Assembly (NCBI GenBank): GCA_016946835.1
Contig: JACVTC010000156.1
Span: 65,001-112,500 of the forward strand
DNA: 47,500 bases
From: Neocallimastix lanati (nom. inval.)
Taxonomy: Eukaryota > Neocallimastigomycota > Neocallimastigomycetes > Neocallimastigales > Neocallimastigaceae
Reading direction: 5' to 3'
The notes beneath the pieces are model-generated. The model was not told the origin of the DNA. It made no database searches and worked only from the letters and a program-made list of their open reading frames with translations. Each line of letters opens with the position of its first letter. Position 1 is the stretch's first letter. Position numbers and translations under genes: made by a program. This document shows positions 11,599 to 22,062 of this stretch, in pieces.

Positions 11599-13104
11599 AT
11601 GACTTCATCACAAAATAATAAAATAAATAATTATATAAAAAAATTAAATATTAACTTTAAAATTGAATTATTTATAGAAGATATAGATAATGGAGATTTA
11701 GAAATATTAAAAACTTCAATAAATAATATCAATAAAGATAATTCAGAAAAAATTGATATTCCATTGGAAATCTATAGAAATGGCTTTCTTACTCCTAATA
11801 GATTAGATTTTATAATGAAAAATTGTAGCGATATTTTATACATATCTTCTTCTTTACTAAAGATATTAATAAAAAAAAATGAAATTCAGTTATTACGAAT
11901 TATTTTTGATAACACTAAATTTTATGATAATGATTTCATTAAACATTTACTTTATCAATATAAATATAAAAGGTCAATTTTTGTCACTGCCTTAAATGAA
12001 ATAATGTCAAATGATCAATATGTAATCTCAATAAATCAAAATATAAAAAAATTTCAAAATTATTTTACAAGAGTATGCCATGAAGGAAAAGAAAATATCA
12101 TTAAATTTTTAATTGGAAATGGAGCCAATGTAAATAATTCGAATAAAGATCGTAAAACACCATTAGGTTGTGTATGTGAAAAAAGAAATGAAAAAATAAC
12201 AAAATATTTAATTGAACATGGTGCTAAAATAGAAAAAGCTTATTTACCTTTATTTATGGCATGTGAAAGTGGAAATGAAAATCTAGTAAAATATTTAATT
12301 GAACTGGGAGCAGATGTAAAAAAATTAAATAGCAATGGAGAAACACCTTTATTTGATGGGTGCTTCAGTGGAAACGAAAATCTTGTAAAATATTTAGTTA
12401 AAATAGGAATAGATGTAAAAAAGTTAAATAAGTATGGTGAAACACCTTTATTTGATGCGTGCTACAGTGGAAACGAAAATCTAGTAAAATATTTAGTTGA
12501 AAATGGAGTAGATATTAATAAAAAAAATAGATGGGATAAAACCCCACTATTTATGGCATGTGAGAAAAGAAATGAAAAAATAATAAAATATTTAGTTGAA
12601 CAAGGAGCGGATGTTAATGAAGGAAATAATAGGGCTGAAACACCTCTTCATAATGCATGTAATAATGAAAACGAAGATATGATAAAGTATTTAGTTGAAA
12701 ATGGAGCGGATATTAATAAAAAAGATAGATGGGCTAAAACACCACTACTTATTACATGTAATAATGAAAACGAAAATATAATAAAATATTTAGTTGAAAA
12801 AGGAGCAGATATTAATACGGAAAACGAAGAGACTGAAACACCTCTTCTTGTTGCATGTAGGAATGGAAACGAAAATATCATAAAGTATTTAGTTGAACAT
12901 GGGGCAGATATATATAAAGTAATTGAAATACTTAATTGTCCTATAAAACGATATGTTCCACGTAGAGGATTAAGTAAAAAGAAAGGGTATATTAAAAAAT
13001 TATTAGTTGAACTTAAAGATAATATTAATGACAATAAAAAATATAAAAGAAAACTAGTTACCTATAAAGATTTTAAAATCACTAAAAAAAACAAAAACAA
13101 ATGA
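11599..13104 (+). CDS. Ankyrin-repeat protein, intact, nine repeats
   Basis: This is a 501-residue, single-exon protein. Residues 1-150 are a non-ankyrin, Asn/Lys/Ile-rich alpha-helical region shared with the broken paralogues (IELFIEDIDNGDLEIL). Nine ankyrin repeats follow (about 155-440). Most are exactly 33 residues with the core NENIIKYLVEHGADIN and ETPL; repeat 2 is about four residues short. A basic tail (441-501) is Lys-rich. Each repeat carries a Cys where the consensus has the second Ala of LAA: residues 160, 193, 222, 255, 288, 321, 354, 387 and 420. There is no signal peptide or membrane segment, so it is probably a cytosolic protein-binding scaffold. Partner and role are unknown. 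The start is the first ATG, aligned with the start of paralogue 1 (both have an SSQ motif). It ends in TGA. Confidence 0.93.
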   Translation: MTSSQNNKINNYIKKLNINFKIELFIEDIDNGDLEILKTSINNINKDNSEKIDIPLEIYRNGFLTPNRLDFIMKNCSDILYISSSLLKILIKKNEIQLLRIIFDNTKFYDNDFIKHLLYQYKYKRSIFVTALNEIMSNDQYVISINQNIKKFQNYFTRVCHEGKENIIKFLIGNGANVNNSNKDRKTPLGCVCEKRNEKITKYLIEHGAKIEKAYLPLFMACESGNENLVKYLIELGADVKKLNSNGETPLFDGCFSGNENLVKYLVKIGIDVKKLNKYGETPLFDACYSGNENLVKYLVENGVDINKKNRWDKTPLFMACEKRNEKIIKYLVEQGADVNEGNNRAETPLHNACNNENEDMIKYLVENGADINKKDRWAKTPLLITCNNENENIIKYLVEKGADINTENEETETPLLVACRNGNENIIKYLVEHGADIYKVIEILNCPIKRYVPRRGLSKKKGYIKKLLVELKDNINDNKKYKRKLVTYKDFKITKKNKNK

Positions 13105-13269
13105 AAAAAAATAAATAAAAAAATTAAAATATAAATATTAAAATATTATAATAATAATTAAAATATTATTAACAATTTTAATACATTATTAATAAAAATA
13201 ATATCATATTAAATAATAAAATAAAAATTTGATTAAAAAAAAAAAAAAAATACTAAAAGTTTTATAATA

Positions 13270-13755
13270 ATGTATAATTTATGAAAGAAATTAATTTTGG
13301 AAATATGGAAATATTTATTAATTTAATCAATGAAATTATATAAAAATAAATCAGTAAATAGAAATATTATTGTTTTTTTAGAAATATATATATATATATA
13401 TAAAAAAAAAAAGATTTTATTTCTTTTTAATAGATAAAAAATTTTTTTTAATAGAAAATTGTTAACAATTCACCATACATATCTTATACTTTATTAAAAA
13501 AAATTAATAAAAATAAAAAATGATAAAATTCAATTATTGAACATTATTTATAATAATTTTAAATTTTATGACAATAATTTCATAAAATGATTTCTTTTTC
13601 AATATAAATCAATTTTTGATAACCAAAATTGACAAATATCATTATATATATATATATATATATATTCAAAAAATCATAATATTATAAAGTTTTATGATTA
13701 TATATAAGTAGACATAAAAAATTATAATAAATCATTTTTTTTTTTTTATATTTTA
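13270..13755 (+). pseudogene. Second relic of the ankyrin-family N-terminal domain
   Basis: From an ATG the shifting frames read FGNMEIFINLINEIIYKNK, then NSPYISYTLLKK, then FKFYDNNFIK and LFQYKSIFD. These follow the order of the intact protein (DLEILKTSINNINKDN, CSDILYISSSLLK, TKFYDNDFIK, LLYQYKYKRSIF). An (AT)n run and several stops interrupt it and no ankyrin repeats follow. It lies just downstream of the intact gene, mirroring the relic at 9050-9290. Confidence 0.7.
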
Positions 13756-13778
13756 TATTGGTAAAGTCTTCCGGTTCG

Positions 13779-13880
13779 ATATCATTATTTATTAATTTAT
13801 TTATTTTGTATTATATCATTATTTATTAATTTATTTATTTTGTATTATATCATTATTTATTAATTTATTTATTTTATATT
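13779..13880. repeat. Three tandem copies of a 34-bp unit
   Basis: Units beginning ATATCATTATTTATTAATT start at 13779, 13813 and 13847 and are almost identical. The array is non-coding. Confidence 0.9.
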
Positions 13881-14562
13881 CGTTCCATCTATATATCCCT
13901 TTGGTTTATTCTTTTTAGTATTTAAATAATTATATTTAAATTTTTTTTATTTAATTATTTGCTCTTTTCATCTATTAGTTTCAGTAATATCTATTTTTAG
14001 TTCTTAAATTTTGTTAAATTTTTTTTAGTTAATTTTCAATTATTCAATCTTATTAAATATATTTAATTATATAAATTTTAAATAAAATTTAGCTTATTTT
14101 TTTAATTTTTATATTGATTTTTTTTAATATATAGTTTTATAAAAATCCTTTTTAAAATTATTTCATTTTTTTTAATATTTAATATCTAGATATTTAAAAG
14201 TTTTATTTTTCAAATAATAAATAATTAATTTTTATTTTTCACAAATAATCTATTTTTAAAAGAAATATTTATTATGAATATTTAAAGATCCTAAAGAACT
14301 TTTCTTTAATGATTATTAAATTTTATTATTATAATTATTAATTTTAATTTTTTGATTCAACAATCTATGAAAAAAAAAAAATTATTGATTAAAAATTTTT
14401 TTATTCAATAAATTATAAAATAATAAAATACATCAAAATTTTTTTAAATTAAAAATAAAAAAAAAAAAAAAAATTAGTATTTTTAAAAAATTTATTTGTT
14501 TAATTTATTTATTTATCTTTTACTTATTAATAAGCACATATAATAAAAATTTAAAACAAAAC
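13881..14562. other. AT-rich intergenic DNA
   Basis: No gene is visible. The DNA has T-rich and A-rich tracts only, with a 13-base A-run near 14460. Confidence 0.6.
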
Positions 14563-14635
14563 TTTCATGAAATTCTCAGTCGGTAAAATATTGAGACTCT
14601 TAATCTGTTAAAAAACAAAATTAAGCGACACTCAA
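14563..14635 (+). pseudogene. Decayed tRNA-Lys (anticodon CTT)
   Basis: CTCAGTCGGTA (from 14574) and GAGACTCTTAATCT (14593-14606) match the D-loop and anticodon arm of a eukaryotic tRNA-Lys, with the anticodon CTT at 14599-14601. The D-stem strands read ATTC and AAAT where a working tRNA has GCTC and GAGC, i.e. G-to-A and C-to-T changes. No TTC arm or acceptor stem can be folded, so this is a relic or a piece of a tRNA-derived repeat. Confidence 0.5.
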
Positions 14636-16227
14636 TTTTAATAAAACATGTTAAAAGAATTATGTTAAAGGTATAATATTATTTAATATATTTTTTATTA
14701 TCACGTTTTATTTTATATTATATTATTATTGTTATATTATTTAAAAAAAAAAAAAAAAAAAAAAAACAAGATATATCCTTTTACATTTATACTTTTTTTA
14801 TTATCCAATAATATTTATTACAATGTTTATTTTATTTTATATATAATAAAGTAAAAAATAGCATTAATATAAAATATATATATCTATACATATAATAAAG
14901 AAGTACTATAAAAATTTTTTTTAAATAAAATTATTAAATGTAATTATAGTAATAATAATATAATATAATTATATATTTATTATTTATTCTCATTTGATAT
15001 TATAATATTATAACTATATAAAATAGTAATAATAATTATATATAATAGAAATTTATATTATTTTTTAATTTACAATAATGTTATAAATATTATAATTATT
15101 TTATACTTAATAATGAAAGCAATAAACATTTTTTATTTTTAAATTTTTTTTTTTTTTTTTTTTAGAAAAAAACAAAAGAAAAAAAAAATTAAAATAAAAA
15201 AAAAATAAATTTATAATAACTCCTTTTAAATAATTATAAAATAAAATCAAAAATCTAAACTTGAGTTAAATATAATATAATAAAACTAAATAAAAATAAT
15301 CAAAATAACAATAATAATAACAATAATAGTAATAATAACAATAACAATAATAATAAAATCAATAAAACATAATAAGAATAAAAAAATATATACATAATGT
15401 TAGAAATTAGAATAAAATATAAAATGTAAAAGAAAAAAGTTCATATTTAAATATAATTAATATTTATATTATTCTTTTATTTAAATATGAATTTTATATT
15501 TTATTCTATGTTTTGTCTCAATTTAACATTTTAATTATTTTTATTTTTTTATATCTTTTTTTTTTTTTTTATTTTATTTATTTATTTATTATTATTATTA
15601 TTTTAATTACAAATAAGTATAAAACTATATTACTATTTTAAAAAAAATATTAATTAATTTGATTATTTTTTTTTTCTTATAGAATTAATATAATTAAAGT
15701 CAAAACTGTTTATTGACATACGATTTCTTTATATTTTTTTTATGAATTATAAAAAAAATAATAATAACGAATAACAAATAATAATCAGAAATAGAAATAA
15801 TGAATATTAATATTTTAATAATAAATATTAAATACTAATAATAATAAAAATAATAATTAATAATAATTATAAATAATAGATAAAATTAATAAATATTATA
15901 ATAAAAAATAATAATTAATTATAATAATAAATAATAATAAAAAAAATCTAGAAATAAAAAATTATAATAAAAAAATCTTTAGATATAAAAAAATAAAATA
16001 AAAAAATAAAATATTAATTAGAAACAAAACATAGAATAATGATAAAAAGAATAATATAACTATTGATTATATTTGATGATGGACTTTTTTTTTTATTTAT
16101 TATTTTATATTTTTTTTATTTATTTTTTTTATATAATATTTTATTAATTTTATTATATATTTATATATTTTATTAGTTTTTTTTTTTTTTTTTTTAATTT
16201 TTATTATATAATTATGTCAACAGATTA

Positions 16228-16262
<35 letters not shown>

Positions 16263-16880
16263 GATATACAACTCAAAAGTTCGATGTACTTTTGTTGGGA
16301 TTTATTTATTAAATTTATTAGTTTATTATTTATTTATTTATTTAATTTTATTTAAAACTACATATATTTAAAAAGACTATTTAACAGCTTTCTTATACTT
16401 TTAATTACAAACTAACTTAACATTACTAAACATAATATAACTTTTAATCTTAACTTTTACTCAACAACACTTCTCTTAATTCAGAGAAATGCTTTATTTT
16501 TATGTTATTTAGTTATAATTAACTATTTAATTAATTGTTTTTGTGATTAGAATAAACTATTAATAATTATTATTTAAGGAAATATTTAATAACTATATAA
16601 ATATAAATATAAAATAATAAGAATATAATTAAAACATTGATTTATGCTATAAATTTATTATTAATTATAAATATAATTAATATATAGAAATCAAGTCACA
16701 TATTAAAATTGTTGTAAAATCATTATATTTAAATTTGATTTATGACATTAATTTATGTTTGAATAATAAAAACTATTTTATATTAATTAAAGTTTGAATA
16801 TTTCATTTTATATCATATATCTATTTTAATTTTATTTCTATTTTTATTTGATAATTAAAATAATTAATAAAGAATTTTTA
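14636..16880. other. Long AT-rich intergenic region
   Basis: There is no gene in 2.2 kb. The stretch holds A- and T-runs, (AAT)n-like sequence around 15760-15930, (ATT)n at about 16228-16260 and an interrupted palindrome at 15409-15507. The part from about 16370 to 16560 is slightly less biased but shows no reading frame. Confidence 0.65.
15409..15507. repeat. Interrupted palindrome with two nested arm pairs
   Basis: The outer arms, 15409-15424 (AGAATAAAATATAAAA) and 15492-15507, are exact reverse complements. The inner arms, 15440-15453 (TTCATATTTAAATA) and 15478-15491, are also exact. The 15 bases between the left arms have no counterpart on the right. Confidence 0.85.
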
Positions 16881-17303
16881 GGTCCAAGAATAATTTTGAT
16901 TTTAATTATTTTAATTCCAAAAATATAGCCAATCAAATTAATAAGTTTATTGGAATAATAATATATTTATTGTAGATTGATTTGGAATTAATATAAAATT
17001 AAAATAAATATAATATTAAATAATGCTAAATGCTAATTTAATATAAAAAATAAAAATAAAAAAAAAAAAATTATTAATAAGATAAATTCTTTTTTTTTTT
17101 TTTTTTTTTTTTTTATTTTTATTTTTATTTATTTTATTTTAAAATACTTGTAATTAATAAAAAATTATATAAAAAATTTATAAAACATTTAGCTTAATTG
17201 TTTTTTTTTTTATTTTATAAAATTCTAGTGTTTATTATTAAATTTAAATATAAATTAAAAAAAATAGGTTCCTCTCAAAATAAAAAAAAAAAAAAAGAGA
17301 AAA
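16881..17303 (+). promoter_or_regulatory. Upstream module and promoter region of ankyrin paralogue 3
   Basis: This is the best copy of the shared module: ATTCCAA at 16914-16920, CCAAT at 16929-16933 and ATTGGAAT at 16949-16956. CCAAT and ATTGG are themselves an inverted pair. As before the other copies, it is followed by an A-run, a long T-run (from about 17090) and TTTATTTTATTTTAAAATA. Confidence 0.45.
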
Positions 17304-18500
17304 ATGGCTTCTTCAAAAAAATAAAAAAAATAGGAATAGTGATATCAAAGAATCAAATAAAAACTTTAAAATTGAATTGTTTATAAAAGATATAGATAAT
17401 GGAGATTTAGCAATATTTAAAACTTCAATAAATAATATCAATAAAGATAATTCAGAAAAATTGATATTCCATTGGAGATCTATAAAAATGACTTTCTTTC
17501 TCCTAAAAGATTAGATTTTATAATAAAAAAATTGTAGTGATATTCTATATATATCTTCTTCATTACAAAATACATTAATGAAAAATAATGAAATTCAGTT
17601 ATTAAATTTTTATTTTTGATAACTTTAGATTTTTTACGATAATGATCTCATTAAAACTTTACTTTATCAATATAAATATAAAAAGGTCAATTTCTGTCAC
17701 TAACTTAAATGGAAAAATATCTATTGTTCATTATCAAATATTACTAATAAAACATTTTATATAAAGTTTTCAGGATTATTTTGTAGACGTATGCCAAGAT
17801 GGAAAAAAAAAAAAGTAAATATAATTAAATATTTCATTGAACATGGAGCTGATATAAATAAAAAAAAAAAAAAAAAAAAAAAAGGAGATCCGGGGATACA
17901 CCATTAGGTTGTGTAATGTCGAAAAGGAAAATAAAAAAAAAATAATAAAATATTTCATTGAACATGGCGCTTATGAAAAATAAAGCAAAAATGATAATAA
18001 TGAAACACCATTGCATTGTGCATGTGAAAAAGGAAATAAAAATAGAGTAAAATATATTTAATTGAACATGGTTACCAATATAAAAATAATAGATATACAC
18101 CGTTATTCTCCTTTATTTATGGAATGCGAAAAATGGAAATGAAAATCTAGTAAAATATTTAGTTGAACTTGGAATAGATATAACAATAGAAGGTACACGT
18201 GATGAAACAGCTTCTATTTATTGCATGCAGAGATGGAAATGAAAAAAATAATAGAATATTTAGTTGAAGAAGGAGCAGATATATATAAAGTTATTGATGT
18301 AATTAATTCTTCTAAAAATATATTATATAAATATAAATATATAATTACATCAATAGAGAAGAAGTGGTAGACTTTCTACGAAAGAAGATATAAAAAAAAA
18401 ATATCTAATTGAACTATATTCTTTTAAAATAATTAAATCTTATAAAATATGAATAAAGATTTTTGAATCATTAAAAAAACGAAAACAAATAAATCATCAA
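17304..18500 (+). pseudogene. Ankyrin-repeat paralogue 3, frameshifted
   Basis: ATG at 17304 reads MASSKK and then a stop. The frame resumes as FKIELFIKDIDNGDLAIFKT and SINNINKDNSEK, with many later shifts. Recognisable pieces include CSDILYISSSL, FIEHGADINKK, LVELGIDI and LVEEGADIYKVIDVINS, so the order matches the intact gene. A 25-base A-run sits right after GADINKK, where paralogue 1 also has an A-run. Five or six repeats remain. The end is approximate because the tail drifts into AT-rich DNA before the copia element. Confidence 0.82.
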
Positions 18501-18556
18501 ATAAAAATGTAAATAAAATAAAATTGATATTAAATGATAAAATAATAAAATATTTT

Positions 18557-19514
18557 ACTAGGGCGCTCCTGTATAATGTTTCGTCGCATTTTCTTTTTCT
18601 TAAACTAAGATTCTCAATGGGTTTCAGGTTTTTAACGGGTAAACAATCTTTTAGTTTAAACTTAACTAATAATTCTTTTATGTAACCTCGTTGTTACATA
18701 AAATATCTACCGTAATTTTTTTTAAAATTTTATTCCAATGACGAAATCAATATCACCTATATCTTTAATATTAAAATATACTTTAATTTGTTCTTTTACA
18801 TATATAATTTCTTTTTCTTTACCTATCAGTAATATATCATCTACGTAGTCTGCTACACTACATAGAATCTCTTTTGATTCGTTTTCCATGATGTATAGGC
18901 ACGGTTCACTAATTAATCTTCGGAAGTCCATCTTTCTGAGTGTGTTGTTCAGTGTCTCGTTCCATTCTCGGCCAGCCTGCTTTAATCCATACAGGGCTTT
19001 GTTGAGTTTTAAGAATCCTTTGTTGTGCATCGGGTGTCCCTTCAGTGCCTTGATATAGATTTCTTCATTTAGGTCGGCATTTAAGTATGCGGCGTTAACG
19101 TCAATTTGCATAGTTTCTTTATACTGCGAGAGCAACGATAATTCGTAGTGAGTCTAGTTTTAATGTGGGGGAAAAGGTGAAGGTATAATCTATTCCATAC
19201 TTTTGAGTGAAGCCTCTTGCTACTAGACGGGCCTTTCTTTTTATGATATTCCCATCGGCTTCTTTTTTGTATTTTAGTACCCACTTGCAGGATATGAAAT
19301 TGGCACCAGTGGGTAAGGAGTTGGTGGTATTGAACACCTTAAGGTTCTCCATATTCTCAAGTTCCTCATTTATGGCTTTTAACCAGTCGTCTTTGTCGGA
19401 TAGGTTAAAGACGTCATCAAAGTCATTTGGTTCTTTGAGTTTTTGATTATCGCTATATTTCTCGGTGTTTATTTTAGTTAAATTCAGTGGTTGTGTCGTC
19501 TGTTTTGTTTTCAT
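18557..19514 (-). pseudogene. copia reverse transcriptase
   Basis: Two overlapping frames with a shift at about 19119-19135 carry KWVLKYKKEADGNI, ARLVARGFTQ, QIDVNAAYLNADLNEEIY, LYGLKQAGREW and the catalytic YVDDILLIG, which is intact. After a stop at 18722 the sequence continues in another frame (GYIKELLVKFKLKDCLPV) to about 18557 and then ends. RNase H is absent. Confidence 0.9.
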
Positions 19515-20520
19515 TATTTGAGGAAATATTGTTATAATTTATTTTACTGCTGTTGTCGATTTGTCGATGCGAGTTTTGTTTATCGTAAGAAGAGTTATTA
19601 AAACTATTAAACTTGTTTAACATATAGATATTGCTCCCCCTAATTTCGGAAATTGGCATAAAGTTTGGGACATTTCTAGGAACTGGGCGAGATATTTTGG
19701 AGTTTCCGGGAGTATCTTCGAAGAATTCGACTGAACAAGAGAGAACGATTTTATTATTAGCGATGTTCAGAATTTTATAGGAATTAGTTAATGGATGATA
19801 ACCCAAGAAGATATCAGGAATTTGTTTCGTTGTGATTTAGGAACAAAGAAAAAAGACCTTATACCCGAAGACTTTAAAATGCGAATAATCCATTTTGGTT
19901 TTAAATAAAAGTTTAAAAGGGATTTTGTTGTTGATACCAGAGTGGGGAATACGATTGTGTATATAATTGGCAGTGTCTACCTCGTATTCTCAGAATTCTT
20001 TACTAAGTTGTGAATGGTTAAGTAGAGATTTAGCTGAACTTATAAGGGTGCCATTAATTCGTTAAGCTCTCCCATTTTGTTGAGGATTATAGGGGATAGT
20101 GAATTGTTGAACAATACCCCTCTGAGAGCAGAAATATTTGAATTTATTGTTCGTAAATTCCGTACCATTGTCGGTAGGAATGTAAGTGATGGTTTTATTA
20201 AATATATTTTCATTAGATTTGACACGTAAAGTGAACTTTTCGAAAACGTCACTCTTGTTTTGGATGAAGAGGACCCAGCCGAAACGAGAATAGTCATCAA
20301 GGATGGATAGGAAATATTTATTGGAATGAATAGATTCTACTACCGGACCCACGAGATCCATGTGGATTAGTTCAAAGGGAGCTTTTGCTCTGTTGTTTGA
20401 TTTCCGATGAGGTAAGTTTCTTTGTTTTGATTGAGAGCATATTGGACATTTAAATTTAATATTAATTTTTAATAGTTTATTTTTAATAGGATTAATGTTG
20501 AAGTGGCCAAGGTGTCTGTG
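19474..20520 (-). pseudogene. copia integrase
   Basis: Just after the TGA come HRHLGH and CPIC, the HHCC zinc-binding module. The catalytic core shows HMDLVG, then TDNGTEF and YNPQQNGRA. The next codon, exactly 35 residues after the second Asp, should be the catalytic Glu but is TAA (20062-20064). Further breaks are TGA at 19990-19992 and a pair of compensating frameshifts around 19820-19850. The C-terminal part (FLGYHPLTNSY, VEFFEDTPGNS) is readable to about 19474. Confidence 0.88.
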
Positions 20521-22062
20521 TCATAAATTAATTTTGTCTAATTTGTTTAGAGTAGAGAGGTGCATTAACAAGGTTTTGTCGTGTTTTGGTTCGTTGTTTG
20601 AAATTGGCTTGGTTGATAGCCATAAAGTAACGATGTTCTGGCTGTTTGAACTGACGTTGGTGATTCTTTTGCCGGAATCATTGTAAATGGTTAAATAAGG
20701 TTTGTTGTTGTAATTGAAAAATATAATTTTATAGTGTTGTTGGATAGGCTTAGAAACTGATATTATATTTTTGTTTATGCTATCGACGTAGAACACGTTT
20801 TTTAATGTAAGTTTTGAATTGTCGATATATCCGGTAAAATTACCGTAGGCGGAGGCAACAACTGTCTTACCGTTTGGGAGAATAACTTCTTCATTACATT
20901 TTTTAATATCTGTAAGTAAGTCAATACATCCTGTGATATGTATGGAGGGGCCTGAGTCCATTATCCATTGTGATATGTGGCTTTGGGGATTATGGTTATT
21001 GCTGATAACGTTTATAATACAATTTAGTAATATCCCATTTTGGGTATTATAATCTTCGAAGATATCTTGAGGTTTTTCAATGGCGTTCACTTGATTCTTA
21101 CGTTTGTTTCTAATATTCTTGGAGGTACTTGGAATGTTATTACTATAACTCTTTCTGAGGTTCTTTTTGAATGGTTTCCTTTTGAATCTGTATTTGGCTT
21201 TGTTTCTGCATTCGTAAGAGTAATATCCAAAGGTACTACAGTTGAAGCATTTACCATTCTTTCTTTTTTTTGCTGCGATAACCTTTGAATTTTTATTCCT
21301 ATTCTTGGCTTGGGATTCAACTAGGAATAATTTGTTCTCTTTCATCTTGGATATCTCTCTAGTGCTGGAGAATATGAAGTCTGGAATGACATCCTTAACG
21401 TAATTGCAGAGTTGCTTCCAATTATTTTTATATTGGAAAGCATTTATAAACCTTAGGTTTTCAGGGAGTGACCTATTCAAAATACCAGCCTTGACAGGGT
21501 CACTTAACTCATAGTCAATATTTTCTAGCTCATCTATTGCGTTTTGGAGTTTAGCAATGAAGATGTTAATGTCGTCTTCTTCACTATATTTCAGATTATT
21601 TATTTTGTTTTTGATTTCCAGTTTCCTTTTCTCTGGATTCATTATAAAGAACTTTTCTAACGTAGTCCATATTTGATGGGCTGCTTTTCCATTACCTTCA
21701 ATTATTTTCTTTGTATTCTCTCCTAGACTGTTGGTAATGATTCATTTTACCATCACATCGTTTTTTATGTCTTTTAACGATGTGTTCTTATCGTATACCA
21801 GACTGGGGTCAAACTTGTCTTCTAGGTAGTTGTCAAGGTCATCCCTGAGATTTCTTTTTCTAAGTTTCTTTATTTTTTCTTCTATTACGTATCCTCCTAA
21901 GTTGTTAATCATCAGTAGATATAGAATGTTCGTTCTCCAGCTAGGATAATTTTCTGTAGATAACTTAATAACACGATTGAAATTTTCCGAGTAATTGAAG
22001 GTGATGCCTTTTGTTATGGTTTCATCAATAGTTATAGGTACGTTGTTTCTATTTCTACTCAT
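20521..22062 (-). pseudogene. copia gag, zinc knuckle and protease
   Basis: The frame starts with ATG at 22062 (MSRNRNNVP) and continues as a gag with typical motifs (STENYPSWRTNILYLL), through a TGA at 21742-21744 and on to residues around IWTTLEKFF. The zinc knuckle CFNCSTFGYYSYEC has Tyr where the CCHC pattern needs His. The protease motif WIMDSG is intact. The frame stops at TGA 20521-20523, where the pre-integrase motif L-W-H normally has Trp. The gene would give a capsid precursor and an aspartic protease. It cannot be translated whole. Confidence 0.88.

Larger units (their letters stand above)
18557..22062 (-). mobile_element. Degenerate Ty1/copia retrotransposon, gag to reverse transcriptase
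   Basis: Read on the minus strand, the order is gag, zinc knuckle, protease, integrase, reverse transcriptase, which is the copia order. It is less AT-rich than its flanks. At least three stops and several frameshifts break it. Homology ends abruptly at about 18557, in the YRSAL motif just before the RNase H domain, and AT-rich DNA next to ankyrin paralogue 3 follows. No LTR can be found at either end, so both ends are truncated or unrecognisable. Confidence 0.93.

Noticed and set aside
13765-13785. GGTTCGAT as a tRNA T-arm
   Set aside because: No complementary stem, D-arm or anticodon arm fits around it.
1-18500. Programmed frameshifting on A-tracts to rescue ankyrin genes
   Set aside because: The broken copies also have stops and indels away from A-runs, so slippage alone could not restore the frames.
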